Assembly: GCA_018715195.1 (NCBI GenBank)
Contig: DVMA01000021.1
Location: 1-36,039 of the forward strand
Length of the DNA: 36,039 nt
Reading direction: 5' to 3'
From: Candidatus Coproplasma excrementavium
GTDB lineage: Bacteria; Bacillota; Clostridia; Christensenellales; Borkfalkiaceae
Position numbers and translations under genes: made by a program. The notes beneath the pieces are model-generated. The model did not search any database. It saw only the letters and a list, made by a program, of their open reading frames with translations, and was not told where the DNA came from. Position 1 is the first letter of the stretch, and the number at the start of each line of letters is the position of its first letter. This document shows positions 1 through 9,624 of the stretch, piece after piece.

Positions 1-30
1 ATTCGGGTTTAGGTGGCGACACTGTCGCGG

Positions 31-897
31 TTAAAGCAGTACGCTGGAGGTATCGGTCGGGTCGAATGTATCCTTGTTGCCGGAGCTGTATGTGGGGTGT
101 ACGGAAAACGAATTGTAGTCTGCGGGCAGAAGTCGCGGCGCGTAACCCGTTATGTCCCTGAATACTCTGTTAAAGTTGCGTATCGACCCGAACCCGCAGC
201 ATATCGCCGTTTCTGTTATGGTGTTCTTGCCCTCGCGCATCATCTCTATGGCCTTTTCTACGCGCACCATATTCAGGTAGCGCGTAAATGTGGTGTCCGC
301 CATATGCTTGAACAGCTTGGAAAAGTGCGACTCGCTCACGGACATGAATTTTGCCGCATCGGCAAGAGTGTAGTTGGCAAAATTTTTGTCGATGTCGTCT
401 AAAAGCCTTCTGAAATTGTTTTCGCTTTCACCGCTTTTTTTGTCTACCGCGCAGGTGGGCTCGTTTGCAAAGATATCGATAAGCAGTCGCTCCGTTCTGT
501 TGAGCGCGCTAATCGGCGAAAGACGGGTCATGGGGTGCATATCCAAAGAGAGTTTTTCTGCAAGGGCGGGGAAGTTGTAATCTTTTGTAAGCAGCGGTGT
601 TGCAAGCTGGAATCCGTCCGTCACCCTTTGCAGCGGCTTTTGCGCAAATATGAACAGCAAAAGTATGCTGTCGCCGTCAGAATGTATGTAATGCACGCTT
701 TCAGACTGTATGAATATCGCTTGGCCCTGTTCAACCGTATAAGTCTGGTTGGCTATATGTACAGTGGCGCGGCCCTTTTCCGCATACACTATCTCGTGGT
801 CGGAGTGCCAGTGCGGCAGATTGCTCAGATTTTTATATCTGCCAACCCATACCTTTATATTTTTATCGTATTCGCGGTGCTCGTGCCGTGCCTGCAT
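31..897 (-). CDS. AraC family transcriptional regulator (N-terminal cupin-like sensor, C-terminal double HTH)
   Basis: 288 aa; C-terminal 'LADAAKFMSVSESHFSKLFKHM...TFTRYLNMVRVEKAIEMM...ITETAICCGFGSIRNFNRVFRDITGYAPR' is a typical AraC/XylS HTH; N-terminal 'LPHWHSDHEIVYAEKGRATVHI' is cupin-like. Confidence 0.93.
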   Translation of the reverse strand: MQARHEHREYDKNIKVWVGRYKNLSNLPHWHSDHEIVYAEKGRATVHIANQTYTVEQGQAIFIQSESVHYIHSDGDSILLLFIFAQKPLQRVTDGFQLATPLLTKDYNFPALAEKLSLDMHPMTRLSPISALNRTERLLIDIFANEPTCAVDKKSGESENNFRRLLDDIDKNFANYTLADAAKFMSVSESHFSKLFKHMADTTFTRYLNMVRVEKAIEMMREGKNTITETAICCGFGSIRNFNRVFRDITGYAPRLLPADYNSFSVHPTYSSGNKDTFDPTDTSSVLL

Positions 898-923
898 AAA
901 TTCACCTTTATCTCTTTTTTTCT

Positions 924-952
924 ATTATAGCATAAATGACTGAAATTGTCTA
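924..952 (-). promoter_or_regulatory. Sigma-A-like promoter for the AraC-type regulator (TAGACA-17-TATAAT on minus strand)
   Basis: Reverse complement reads TAGACA ATTTCAGTCATTTATGC TATAAT, just upstream of the start at 897. Confidence 0.65.
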
Positions 953-971
953 TATTGTGATAAAAACTTTC

Positions 972-1000
972 TTGAAGGCGGCGCCTTTTGAGGCTATACT
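972..1000 (+). promoter_or_regulatory. Sigma-A-like promoter for the pentose operon (TTGAAG-17-TATACT)
   Basis: TTGAAG 972-977, 17 bp spacer, TATACT 995-1000. Confidence 0.6.
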
Positions 1001-1110
1001 GAAAGCAGATAAAAAGGTCTGCGAAACTGCTGACGCGGAAATGCATGGAAAAAGACTTCGCAATGTTCGGCCTCATCGCAGATACCGATGTGAAAATTAT
1101 TGAAAGGTGA

Positions 1111-3063
1111 ATGAATATGACCATACACGAAAAATCTGTTGACGCTATACGCATTCTCTCCGCGGAGATGATTTCCAGGGCTAAATCGGGTCACCCAGGC
1201 ATATGCTTCGGCGCGTCGCCAATCGTTTACTCGCTCTATTCAGATATAATGAATTATAACCCCGCCGACCCCGCGTGGGAGAACAGGGACAGGTTCGTTC
1301 TGTCGGCAGGTCACGGCTCGGCAATGCTGTATGCGGCGCTCAGTCTGTTCGGGTTCGGTCTGAAAAAGGAAGACCTGATGTCCTTCCGTCAGCTCGGCTC
1401 AAAAACGCCCGGTCATCCCGAATGGGGCGTAACCCCAGGCGTGGAAGTTTCCACGGGTCCGCTCGGTCAGGGTGTGGCAAACGCCGTCGGTCTTGCGCTG
1501 GCCGAGGCGTACCTTGCGGCAATATTCAACCGCGAAGGTTTTCCCGTTGTGGACCACTATACATATGCGCTCTGCGGCGAGGGCTGCCTTGAAGAGGGCA
1601 TCTCCTACGAGGCCTGCTCCTTTGCAGGTACGCAGAAACTAGGCAAGCTGATTCTTTTTTACGACTGCAACCATATTTCCATAGAGGGCAACACGGACGA
1701 CGCCTTTGGCGACAACGTTGCCGCAAGGTTCTCTTCGCAGGGGTGGCAGGTGCTGGAAGTTGCGGACGCCAACGACTTGTCTGCAATACTTGCCGCCGCA
1801 AAGCAGGCTAAGGCAGACGCGGAAAGACCCTCGCTTATAATCTGCCATTCGCAGATAGGTTACGGCACGCCCGTATCGGGCAGCGCAAAGGCGCACGGCA
1901 CGCCCCTTTCAGAAGATGAGCTCCGCCGCACCAAGGAATTTTTCAACTGGAACGAACAGCCCTTTGAAGTGCCTTCCGCAGTAAGATACAACTGCGCGGA
2001 AATTGCAAAATCGCACGCAGCCGCAGAGGAAGAGTGGAAAAAGATGTTCGCTTCTTACTGTGAAAAATATCCCGAACTTGCGGCGCTCTATGCGCGTTAT
2101 TTTGAAAATTCACCCGCGGATATGTCCGATTTATTTGAAAGACTGTGCACGGAAAAGCCCGAGGCTTCACGCATTTCGGGCGGGGTGGTTATCAACGAGG
2201 CGGCGGCCGTATATCCCAATCTGCTCTCCGGTTCGGCAGACCTCAGTCCCTCTACAAAGACTAATCTTACCGGAGAAAAGTGGTTCTCGCCCGAGTGCAG
2301 AACGGGTCGCAACATTCACTTCGGCATACGCGAACACGCAATGGCCGCAATTTGCAACGGCATAGCGCTTCACGGCGGACTTAAAATAATCTGCTCTACG
2401 TTCTTCGTTTTCTCCGACTATATGAAGGGGGCAATGCGCATGTCGGCAATAATGGGTCTGCCCGTGATATACGTGCTCACGCACGACTCGATTGGCGTGG
2501 GGGAGGACGGTCCCACCCATCAGCCGATAGAACAGCTTGCGGCATTGCGCGCAATGCCCTCGATAAACGTTTTCCGTCCCTGCGACAGAAGCGAAACGGT
2601 GGCGGCGTTCATAAGTGCGTTCAGCGAAAAACGCCCGACCGTAATTGTGCTTACAAGGCAGAATCTTGAACAGTACAGCTGCGGCGAAAATGCGTTCAAA
2701 GGCGCATATGTGCTGGGCAATTACAATAAAAATGCAAAAGTCGCCCTCATTGCAAGCGGCTCTGAAGTGCAGATTTGCGTTGCCGCGCAGAAACTTCTTG
2801 CAAAAAATTCGGTCGAATCAAACGTAATCTCCGTGCCCTGCACGCAGCTTTTCGACCGTCAGAAAGAAAGTTATAAAAAGAGGCTGCTCTCCGCAGAAAA
2901 ACGACTCTGCGTGGAGGCCTCTTCGGACAATATCTGGTACAGATACGCCCCCGACGTGCTTGAAATGACCACGTTCGGCGAGTCGGGCCCCATGGAAAAA
3001 CTGTACGAAAAATTTGGCTTTACCGCAGAAAATATTGCGGAAAGAGTTATGAAAGATTTATAA
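1111..3063 (+). CDS. tkt: Transketolase
   Basis: 650 aa; 'SGHPGICFGASPI', 'GHGSAMLYA', 'GPLGQGVANAVGLALAE', 'HDSIGVGEDGPTHQPIEQLAALRAMP' are transketolase signatures. Confidence 0.96.
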   Translation: MNMTIHEKSVDAIRILSAEMISRAKSGHPGICFGASPIVYSLYSDIMNYNPADPAWENRDRFVLSAGHGSAMLYAALSLFGFGLKKEDLMSFRQLGSKTPGHPEWGVTPGVEVSTGPLGQGVANAVGLALAEAYLAAIFNREGFPVVDHYTYALCGEGCLEEGISYEACSFAGTQKLGKLILFYDCNHISIEGNTDDAFGDNVAARFSSQGWQVLEVADANDLSAILAAAKQAKADAERPSLIICHSQIGYGTPVSGSAKAHGTPLSEDELRRTKEFFNWNEQPFEVPSAVRYNCAEIAKSHAAAEEEWKKMFASYCEKYPELAALYARYFENSPADMSDLFERLCTEKPEASRISGGVVINEAAAVYPNLLSGSADLSPSTKTNLTGEKWFSPECRTGRNIHFGIREHAMAAICNGIALHGGLKIICSTFFVFSDYMKGAMRMSAIMGLPVIYVLTHDSIGVGEDGPTHQPIEQLAALRAMPSINVFRPCDRSETVAAFISAFSEKRPTVIVLTRQNLEQYSCGENAFKGAYVLGNYNKNAKVALIASGSEVQICVAAQKLLAKNSVESNVISVPCTQLFDRQKESYKKRLLSAEKRLCVEASSDNIWYRYAPDVLEMTTFGESGPMEKLYEKFGFTAENIAERVMKDL

Positions 3064-3158
3064 TGTATGTGAACGCGCGGCGTAGCGGCCGCAAATTCGG
3101 CGCAATGCTTTCCGCGGCAGATTATCACGCGGAGGATATGACTTATCAGGTGGATACT

Positions 3159-4709
3159 ATGTTGAATCTGTTGAAGTGCACCGTGGGAATTGAGTTCGGC
3201 TCTACCCGCATAAAGGCGGTGCTTATCGATGAAAACTGCAAAGTGCTTGCCTCGGGCGGGTACGACTGGGAAAACAAACTTGAAAACGGACTCTGGACAT
3301 ATTCTTACGAGGAGATTGTCCGCGGTCTGCAGACCTGCTATGCCGCGCTCAAAGAGGACATAAAGCAGAAATTCGGCGTGACGGCAAAGAGTTTCGGCGC
3401 AATAGGCATTTCCGCAATGATGCACGGATATATCCCGCTCGACGGACGGGATAAGCCGCTCGTCGCCTTCAGAACGTGGCGCAACAACAATGCCGAAAGC
3501 GCGGCCGAGGAGCTTACAAGGCTTTTCGGTTACCCCATACCCGCGCGCTGGAGCATTGCGCACCTCTATGAGGCGGTAAAGGATGGCGAACCGCACGTAA
3601 AGGACATAAAAAAACTGTGCACGCTGGCCGTATATGTGCACTATCTGCTTACTGGCAGATTCTGCGCGGGCATAGGCGAGGCCAGCGGAATGTTCCCCAT
3701 AGACACCGCCGAAAAAAATTACAGCAGACGAATGCTTGAAAGTTTCCGCGCGTACTGCGGCGTGGACGCCGCCGCGCTCCTGCCCGAAGTGCTTATTGCG
3801 GGCGTTGAAGGCGGAAAACTTACGGAGAGCGGCGCGCTCCTTCTTGACCCCTCTGGCGAGACTGAGGCGGGAATTTTACTCTGTCCGCCCGAAGGCGACG
3901 CGGGCACGGGCATGGTTGCAACCAATTCCGTAAAGCCCGGCACGGGCAACATCTCGGCGGGGACTTCGGTATTCGGAATGGCGGTGCTTGAAGCTCCGCT
4001 GAAAAACGTGCACAGCGGCATAGACCTTGTTACAACCCCCTGCGGGGACGAGGTGGCTATGGTTCACTGCAACAATTGCTCCTCCGAAATAAACGCCTGG
4101 GTAAACATTTTCGGCGAGTTCGCAAAGGCAATTGGTGCGGATATATCCCGCAACGAACTGTATAAAGTGCTGTTTACCCGCTCTCTTTCTGGCGAGGAGG
4201 ACTGCGGCGGCGCGGTTGTCTGCAACTACCTTTCGGGCGAGAATATCGCGGGCGTTGAAAAGGGCGTTCCCGCGGCCATACATACGGCCGAATGTAACTT
4301 TACTTTAGGCAACTTCATGCGCGCGCAGCTATATTCGGCGTTCGTCACGTTAAAGCTGGGAATGGACGTGCTCACGCGCGACGAAAACGTTAAACTTGAT
4401 AAAATTTACGCTCACGGCGGCATATTCAAGACGGAAGGCGTATGCCAGAAGTTCCTTGCCGCGGCCATAAACACCCCCGTATCCGTACTGGAGACGGCGG
4501 GCGAGGGCGGCGCGTGGGGCATGGCGGTGCTCGCCGCCTGCACGCTCAAAGGCGCCGAACTTGAAAAGTTCCTTTCCGATACCGTCTTCGTAAATTCAGC
4601 GGAGAAGGTCGTCTCACCCGACGCGACCTGCGCGGACGGGTTCGACAGATACACCCGCAACTTCGGCAAACTGCTCTCTGCCGAAAAAGTGCTTTCAGAT
4701 ATTCTGTAA
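3159..4709 (+). CDS. FGGY-family carbohydrate kinase (xylulokinase/ribulokinase-like)
   Basis: '[16 protein letters not shown]' ATPase motif, '[13 protein letters not shown]', '[16 protein letters not shown]', '[27 protein letters not shown]'; start placed at ATG 3159 behind AGGTGG (ORF is open from 3063). Confidence 0.9.
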   Translation: MLNLLKCTVGIEFGSTRIKAVLIDENCKVLASGGYDWENKLENGLWTYSYEEIVRGLQTCYAALKEDIKQKFGVTAKSFGAIGISAMMHGYIPLDGRDKPLVAFRTWRNNNAESAAEELTRLFGYPIPARWSIAHLYEAVKDGEPHVKDIKKLCTLAVYVHYLLTGRFCAGIGEASGMFPIDTAEKNYSRRMLESFRAYCGVDAAALLPEVLIAGVEGGKLTESGALLLDPSGETEAGILLCPPEGDAGTGMVATNSVKPGTGNISAGTSVFGMAVLEAPLKNVHSGIDLVTTPCGDEVAMVHCNNCSSEINAWVNIFGEFAKAIGADISRNELYKVLFTRSLSGEEDCGGAVVCNYLSGENIAGVEKGVPAAIHTAECNFTLGNFMRAQLYSAFVTLKLGMDVLTRDENVKLDKIYAHGGIFKTEGVCQKFLAAAINTPVSVLETAGEGGAWGMAVLAACTLKGAELEKFLSDTVFVNSAEKVVSPDATCADGFDRYTRNFGKLLSAEKVLSDIL

Positions 4710-4719
4710 GGAGAAAATT

Positions 4720-5415
4720 ATGCTTGAACAGCTCAAAGAAAAGGTTTTAAAAGCCAATCTCGACCTCGTAAAAAACGGTCTGGTGCTCTTTACCTGGGGC
4801 AACGTTTCCGCTATTGACAGACAAAGCGGCCTTGTGGTAATCAAACCGAGCGGCGTAAGCTACGACGGAATGACGGCCGAAGATATGGTTGTCGTCGACC
4901 TCGAAGGCAAAGTAGTGGAGGGCAAGTACAGGCCTTCCTCCGATACTCCCACGCATATCGAACTGTATAGGGCTCACCCCGAAATAGGCGGCGTGGTACA
5001 TACGCACAGCACGTTCGCCACGGGCTTTGCCCAGGCCTGCCGCGCAATCACCGCATACGGAACAACTCACGCCGACTACTTCTACGGCGACATTCCCTGC
5101 ACCCGCTCGTTAAGACCCGACGAAATGGACGAGTACGAGCGCAATACCGGCAGGGTTATAAACGAAACGTTTGAAGATAAAGACGTGGTCGCCGTTCCCG
5201 CCTGCCTGGTCGCAAACCACGGCGTGTTTGCCTGGGGCAAGGATGCGGCCGAGGCCGTATATCACGCAACTGTTGTGGAAGAGGTCGCAAAGATGGCCTT
5301 CATCACCGAACACCTTGCAAAAAAGCCCGAAAGACTTCCCGCACACGTTGCGGACAAGCATTATTTCAGAAAACACGGCAAGAACGCCTATTACGGACAG
5401 GATAAAAAGGACTGA
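4720..5415 (+). CDS. araD: L-ribulose-5-phosphate 4-epimerase
   Basis: 231 aa class II aldolase/epimerase: '[26 protein letters not shown]', '[34 protein letters not shown]', '[27 protein letters not shown]'. Confidence 0.95.
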   Translation: MLEQLKEKVLKANLDLVKNGLVLFTWGNVSAIDRQSGLVVIKPSGVSYDGMTAEDMVVVDLEGKVVEGKYRPSSDTPTHIELYRAHPEIGGVVHTHSTFATGFAQACRAITAYGTTHADYFYGDIPCTRSLRPDEMDEYERNTGRVINETFEDKDVVAVPACLVANHGVFAWGKDAAEAVYHATVVEEVAKMAFITEHLAKKPERLPAHVADKHYFRKHGKNAYYGQDKKD

Positions 5416-5572
5416 TATTTTGTCTGTTGCGGGTAGAAGTATGCACGGACTTATGACCTTTCGGGTACGCAATTTGCGCCCGATGACGTAAACACTGAAG
5501 GCTTTGCCCCTGCTTAAAGCTTGCCGAAAAAATTAACGTTATATAAGTTAAATGTCAGATGAGGTGGAACTT

Positions 5573-6226
5573 ATGAAATTGTTTATAGATACTGCCATTA
5601 CCGAAGAGATTGCCGCGGCCGCCGAACTCGGCGTGATAAGCGGCGTTACCACTAACCCCAGCCTGCTTGCAAAGAGCGGCAGAACGCTCAACGACGTAAT
5701 AACCGAAATACTCTCACTGGTGAACGGCCCCGTCTCCGCAGAGGTGGAGGAGAGCTCCGCCGAAAATATGTACCGTCAGGCTCACGAAATTGTCAATTCA
5801 GTAAACTTTAACCCCAATATTACTATCAAACTTCCGATGACGGAGGACGGCATCAAGGTGTGCCGCAGACTCTCTTCCGAGGGGATAATGACAAACGTAA
5901 CCCTCGTGTTCTCCGTTCCCCAGGCCCTGCTCGCAATGGAGGCGGGCGCGGAGTTCATAAGCCCCTTTATGGGCAGAATGGACGATAAGTACGCCGACGC
6001 CGAATCGGGCTTCAAACTCATTAAAAAAATTGCAGAAGTAAAGCGCATTTACGGATATAAATCAAAGATAATCGCCGCGTCCATACGCCACACCGCTCAC
6101 GTTGAGCAGGCCGCTCTTGCAGGCGCGGACATCGCAACCATACCTTTCAAGGTGATTAAGCAGATGTACTGCCACGAACTCACCGAAAACGGACTTAAAA
6201 TTTTCCGCGACGCCTCCAAAAAATGA
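5573..6226 (+). CDS. Small transaldolase / fructose-6-phosphate aldolase family protein
   Basis: 'MKLFIDTA..EEIAAAAELGVISGVTTNPSLLAKSG', 'NITIKLPMTEDG', 'NVTLVFSVPQALLAMEAGAEFISPFMGRMDD'; start at ATG 5573 preceded by GAGGTGG. Confidence 0.94.
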   Translation: MKLFIDTAITEEIAAAAELGVISGVTTNPSLLAKSGRTLNDVITEILSLVNGPVSAEVEESSAENMYRQAHEIVNSVNFNPNITIKLPMTEDGIKVCRRLSSEGIMTNVTLVFSVPQALLAMEAGAEFISPFMGRMDDKYADAESGFKLIKKIAEVKRIYGYKSKIIAASIRHTAHVEQAALAGADIATIPFKVIKQMYCHELTENGLKIFRDASKK

Positions 6227-6265
6227 GGACGCGGCTCTGACATATAATATCAAGGAGATTGTACC

Positions 6266-7678
6266 ATGAAAAAATTATATTTTATAGCGGGCAGCCAGGA
6301 CCTCTACGGCGAGGCCGTGCTCAGACAGGTGGCAAAGGACGCAAAGGATATCGCCGACTTCCTTAACGGTCAGCTTGCACCCGCAGTCGGCGTGGAGTAC
6401 GCCGCAACCGTGCGCGACTCCGACGAGGCCGAGGACATGCTCGTAAAGGCAAGTGCCGATAAGGACTGCGTGGGCGTAATCTGCTGGATGCATACCTTCT
6501 CGCCCGCAAAAATGTGGATAAGGGGCTTGCAGGCGCTTAAAAAACCTCTTCTCCATCTGCACACCCAGCACAACGAAAAACTGCCCTATGAAACCATAGA
6601 TATGGACTTTATGAACCTCAACCAGTCGGCTCACGGCGACAGGGAATTCGGCTTTATCTGCACAAGACTCGGCGTAAAGCGCGAAGTGGTTGTAGGCTAC
6701 TATAAGCACCCCGAAACGGTGGAGGCTATCCGCAAGTTTGCCGATGTTGCCACCGCACTCAACTTCTCTCACGGAATGAAGGTTGCAATGTTCGGCAACA
6801 ACATGCGCGACGTTGCCGTAACAGACGGCGACAGAGTGGAGAGCGAAATCCGCTACGGCTGGAACGTCAACTACTATGCGGTCGGCGACCTCGTAAGCCT
6901 TGTGAATTCCGTCACTGAAGAGGAGACGGATAAAAAGATGGCGCAGTATGCCGCCAAATATACAATGGCTACCGACAATATCGCATCCGTAAGGGAGCAG
7001 GCCAGGTATGAGATAGCTCTGGAAAAATTCATTGAAAAAGAGCGCGTGGGTGCGTTCACCGATACCTTCCAGGATCTCTACGGACTCAGACAGCTGCCCG
7101 GCCTCGCCGTTCAGGACATTATGGCAAGCGGCATCGGCTTCGGCCCCGAGGGCGACTACAAGACGAGCGCGCTCATGGCCGTTATGTGCAAGATGGCCGA
7201 AAACAGAAAGGGCGCTACCGCCTTCATGGAGGACTACACCTACGAACTTACCCCCGGCGAGGAGAAGGAACTGGCCGCGCATATGCTGGAAGTATCCCCC
7301 GTATTTGCCGCAAATAAGCCTGAAATTCAGGTTCATCCCCTCGGCATAGGCGGCAAGGAGGACCCCGCTCGCCTCGTGTTCGACGGCATTGAGGGCGACG
7401 CAATCGCCGTTTCCATGGTGGATATGGGCACGCATTTCCGCCTTGTATGTGCAAAAATTCAGCTTATAAAACAGCCCAAACCCATGCCCGCGCTTCCCGT
7501 TGCTCGCCTTATGTGGAAGATTCTGCCCGATTTCAAGACGGGCGCGGCTGCCTGGATATATGCGGGCGGCGCTCACCACGCAGTAGTTTCCACCGCGCTC
7601 ACCGTGGAGGATATGAAGTTGTTTGCGCGCCTCACCGATATTGAAATAATTGTGATAGACGAAAACACCAGACTCTGA
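6266..7678 (+). CDS. araA: L-arabinose isomerase
   Basis: 470 aa; 'YFIAGSQDLYGEAVLRQVAKDA', 'WMHTFSPAKMWIRGLQALKKPLLHLHTQHNEKLPYETIDMDFMNLNQSAHGDREFGFI', 'EDYTYEL'. Confidence 0.98.
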   Translation: MKKLYFIAGSQDLYGEAVLRQVAKDAKDIADFLNGQLAPAVGVEYAATVRDSDEAEDMLVKASADKDCVGVICWMHTFSPAKMWIRGLQALKKPLLHLHTQHNEKLPYETIDMDFMNLNQSAHGDREFGFICTRLGVKREVVVGYYKHPETVEAIRKFADVATALNFSHGMKVAMFGNNMRDVAVTDGDRVESEIRYGWNVNYYAVGDLVSLVNSVTEEETDKKMAQYAAKYTMATDNIASVREQARYEIALEKFIEKERVGAFTDTFQDLYGLRQLPGLAVQDIMASGIGFGPEGDYKTSALMAVMCKMAENRKGATAFMEDYTYELTPGEEKELAAHMLEVSPVFAANKPEIQVHPLGIGGKEDPARLVFDGIEGDAIAVSMVDMGTHFRLVCAKIQLIKQPKPMPALPVARLMWKILPDFKTGAAAWIYAGGAHHAVVSTALTVEDMKLFARLTDIEIIVIDENTRL

Positions 7679-7698
7679 TCAGTCTTTAATGCTCTGAA

Positions 7699-7731
7699 AA
7701 ATGCGGCAACATTTTGTTGCCGCATTTTTTT
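7699..7731 (+). terminator. Intrinsic terminator of the pentose operon
   Basis: AATGCGGCAACA-TTT-TGTTGCCGCATT followed by a T run. Confidence 0.9.
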
Positions 7732-7938
7732 GTGCGCAGTTTTGCATGTTTGACTGAACGTTCGGGGAAGTCGGTGCGTGGTTTTGGCTGTCGTGTGGTG
7801 TATGTTTGCCGTGTCGGTAAGCGGGAAGGGATATCGTGAGTGTGTGGCGGTGTGCTGTATGATATGCGGTCGGACGGGGCAGTGGCGCAGCGTTGCTTGC
7901 TCGGCGGCAAGACGGGCGGCGTGGTGATGTGGGCAGGT

Positions 7939-7998
7939 GGGTGAGTGTGCAAGGCGGGTGAGTGTGCAAGGCGGGTAATGGTGTCAGGCGGGTAAGGG
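7939..7998. repeat. 17-bp tandem repeat, about 3.5 copies
   Basis: GGGTGAGTGTGCAAGGC x2, then GGGTAATGGTGTCAGGC, then partial GGGTAAGGG. Confidence 0.8.
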
Positions 7999-8071
7999 TG
8001 ATTGATTGGTTGGTAGCCGAACAGCGTGGGTGAAGCGGTGTGACGGACTGGTTCAAATTGCATAGGTAATT

Positions 8072-8108
8072 AAAAAATGCGTGCACCCGCTCAAAGCGGG
8101 TGCACGCA
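8072..8108 (-). terminator. Intrinsic terminator for the minus-strand gene 8161-9588
   Basis: TGCGTGCACCCGC-TCAAA-GCGGGTGCACGCA perfect 13-bp stem, T run on the minus strand. Confidence 0.88.
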
Positions 8109-8160
8109 TAATGTCTCTTATTTATGTCGCCGCGCGTAGTGCACGGCTCATTTTTATTTT

Positions 8161-9588
8161 TCAGCCTTTCTTTTCTTCGTCCGCGGGAGTTTCCTTTTTA
8201 TTCTTTCCGCTGCCGCTGGAATAGGCAAGGTAAGCTACGCCCGCTATGACAATTACAACTATTACGATTATAAGCACAACCGTTAAAATGACGTTGTCTT
8301 CGGAATAGTTTTCGGGAGTCTGGGGTTCGCCAAAGTCGCCGTCCTCGCCCGAAAAATCGTACGCGGTGAGAAATGACGTGGCTATATATCCCTCAATCTG
8401 CTGACCGTCTGCCGCGGTGTAGGTTACTTTGCAGAAGTTTGCCGCCAACGCGCCCAGTACCGAGGTCTGTTGCGAGGCAACTATCTCTTCAGATACCGTA
8501 ACTTTTGCGCCCGGCTCAAGCTGTATAAGTTCGGTCGCGTCGCACATGTACGGCGAACTGTATATCCCAGCCGCATAGTTGAGCTGTGCGCCCGTAAATT
8601 GCGGAACGGTGGTTATAGCCGTCTGCGGAGAGTCGGTTTTCAGCGTTATATATGACTTTTCGCCTATCGCAACTATGTCGGCGTTGCCCGTGGTGCAGAG
8701 TATGAGTGCGGGGGTGTCCTTTTCCAGACGGAACGTTCCGCCCTCGGCTACCTTGAAATATTGTCCGCTCAGGTCGGAGAGGTCTATCTCGGTGACATAC
8801 TTATTGCTTGCCAGCATTGTGAAAGTTACGTCCCTTGTCTGCTTCAAAAGCTCCGCAGTGTCGCCCGTCGCTATCGTTTCCGAATGGGAGACATCGGTAT
8901 ATCTGAACTTTACGGGCGTTACGCTTACCAGCGAGTCCGTTCCTCTTTCAATGTAGCAAAGGCCGCCGTCCATAATGGCATAAGCGCCGTTCACGGCCTC
9001 CTGCAGACAGGAAAAAGTGCTGTCAGGTGCGGGCTTTACGGGAACCGAATCGGCGGACGAGGTGTCCATTGCAAGAAGAGTGCCGTCCGCTATATACAAC
9101 AGAATGTCGCCGTAAAAAATACGCTCTTTCTGCGCGGCGGGCGCGCTCTCCGATTGCGTGGCCTTGCCGTCAGAATAGCTGTAATCGGCGCCCGTTGCGT
9201 CGGTAAACAGCAGACTGCCTTCGGCATAGCCAAGGTTTACTATCGTGCTGGTGTGTCTGTATGCGTAGATGTTATCCTCCGTGGAGTTTGTCATCACGCC
9301 GCCTTCAAAGTAGTAAGAAAAGCCGCCCTGACCGTCGGACTGGGGAGTCTTGCTCATACTGCCGCCCGAATATATGAATATATATTCATCGCGCGAGAAC
9401 GCAAATTCGTTTTCACCTACGGCGTAACAATCTATGTCGCCCGTCTCCAGATCGGATACAAAGTCGGGGTAGATTGTCTGGCTCTCCTCGGCGTTTGCAT
9501 ATTGAGTTTTTATGCCTGTCGCGGCCGCGCATACCGTACAAGTGGTAAATGTTGCGGCGGCGAGAAGTGCAATTGCAAATCTTTTCAC
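8161..9588 (-). CDS. Secreted, C-terminally membrane-anchored protein of unknown function
   Basis: 475 aa from GTG; N-terminal signal peptide 'FAIALLAAATFTTCTVCAAA'; C-terminal TM 'VILTVVLIIVIVVIVIAGVAYLAY' then Lys/Glu-rich tail. Confidence 0.82.
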   Translation of the reverse strand: MKRFAIALLAAATFTTCTVCAAATGIKTQYANAEESQTIYPDFVSDLETGDIDCYAVGENEFAFSRDEYIFIYSGGSMSKTPQSDGQGGFSYYFEGGVMTNSTEDNIYAYRHTSTIVNLGYAEGSLLFTDATGADYSYSDGKATQSESAPAAQKERIFYGDILLYIADGTLLAMDTSSADSVPVKPAPDSTFSCLQEAVNGAYAIMDGGLCYIERGTDSLVSVTPVKFRYTDVSHSETIATGDTAELLKQTRDVTFTMLASNKYVTEIDLSDLSGQYFKVAEGGTFRLEKDTPALILCTTGNADIVAIGEKSYITLKTDSPQTAITTVPQFTGAQLNYAAGIYSSPYMCDATELIQLEPGAKVTVSEEIVASQQTSVLGALAANFCKVTYTAADGQQIEGYIATSFLTAYDFSGEDGDFGEPQTPENYSEDNVILTVVLIIVIVVIVIAGVAYLAYSSGSGKNKKETPADEEKKG

Positions 9589-9595
9589 GTTATTG

Positions 9596-9624
9596 ATTAT
9601 AACATACGCGCGTGTGAATGTAAA
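9596..9624 (-). promoter_or_regulatory. Sigma-A-like promoter TTTACA-17-TATAAT ending 7 nt before the GTG start
   Basis: Reverse complement TTTACA TTCACACGCGCGTATGT TATAAT CAATAAC GTG AAA. Confidence 0.7.

Noticed and set aside
6275-7579. 434-aa minus-strand ORF
   Set aside because: Fully antisense to araA, a certain gene; a shadow ORF produced by GC-rich codon bias.
7939-7998. CRISPR-like array
   Set aside because: Direct tandem repeat without spacers, 17-bp units, no cas genes in the window.
7679-8086. Two overlapping minus-strand ORFs (135 and 125 aa)
   Set aside because: Low-complexity His/Pro/Thr-rich translation of a G/T-skewed tandem-repeat region, overlapping terminators; not protein-like.
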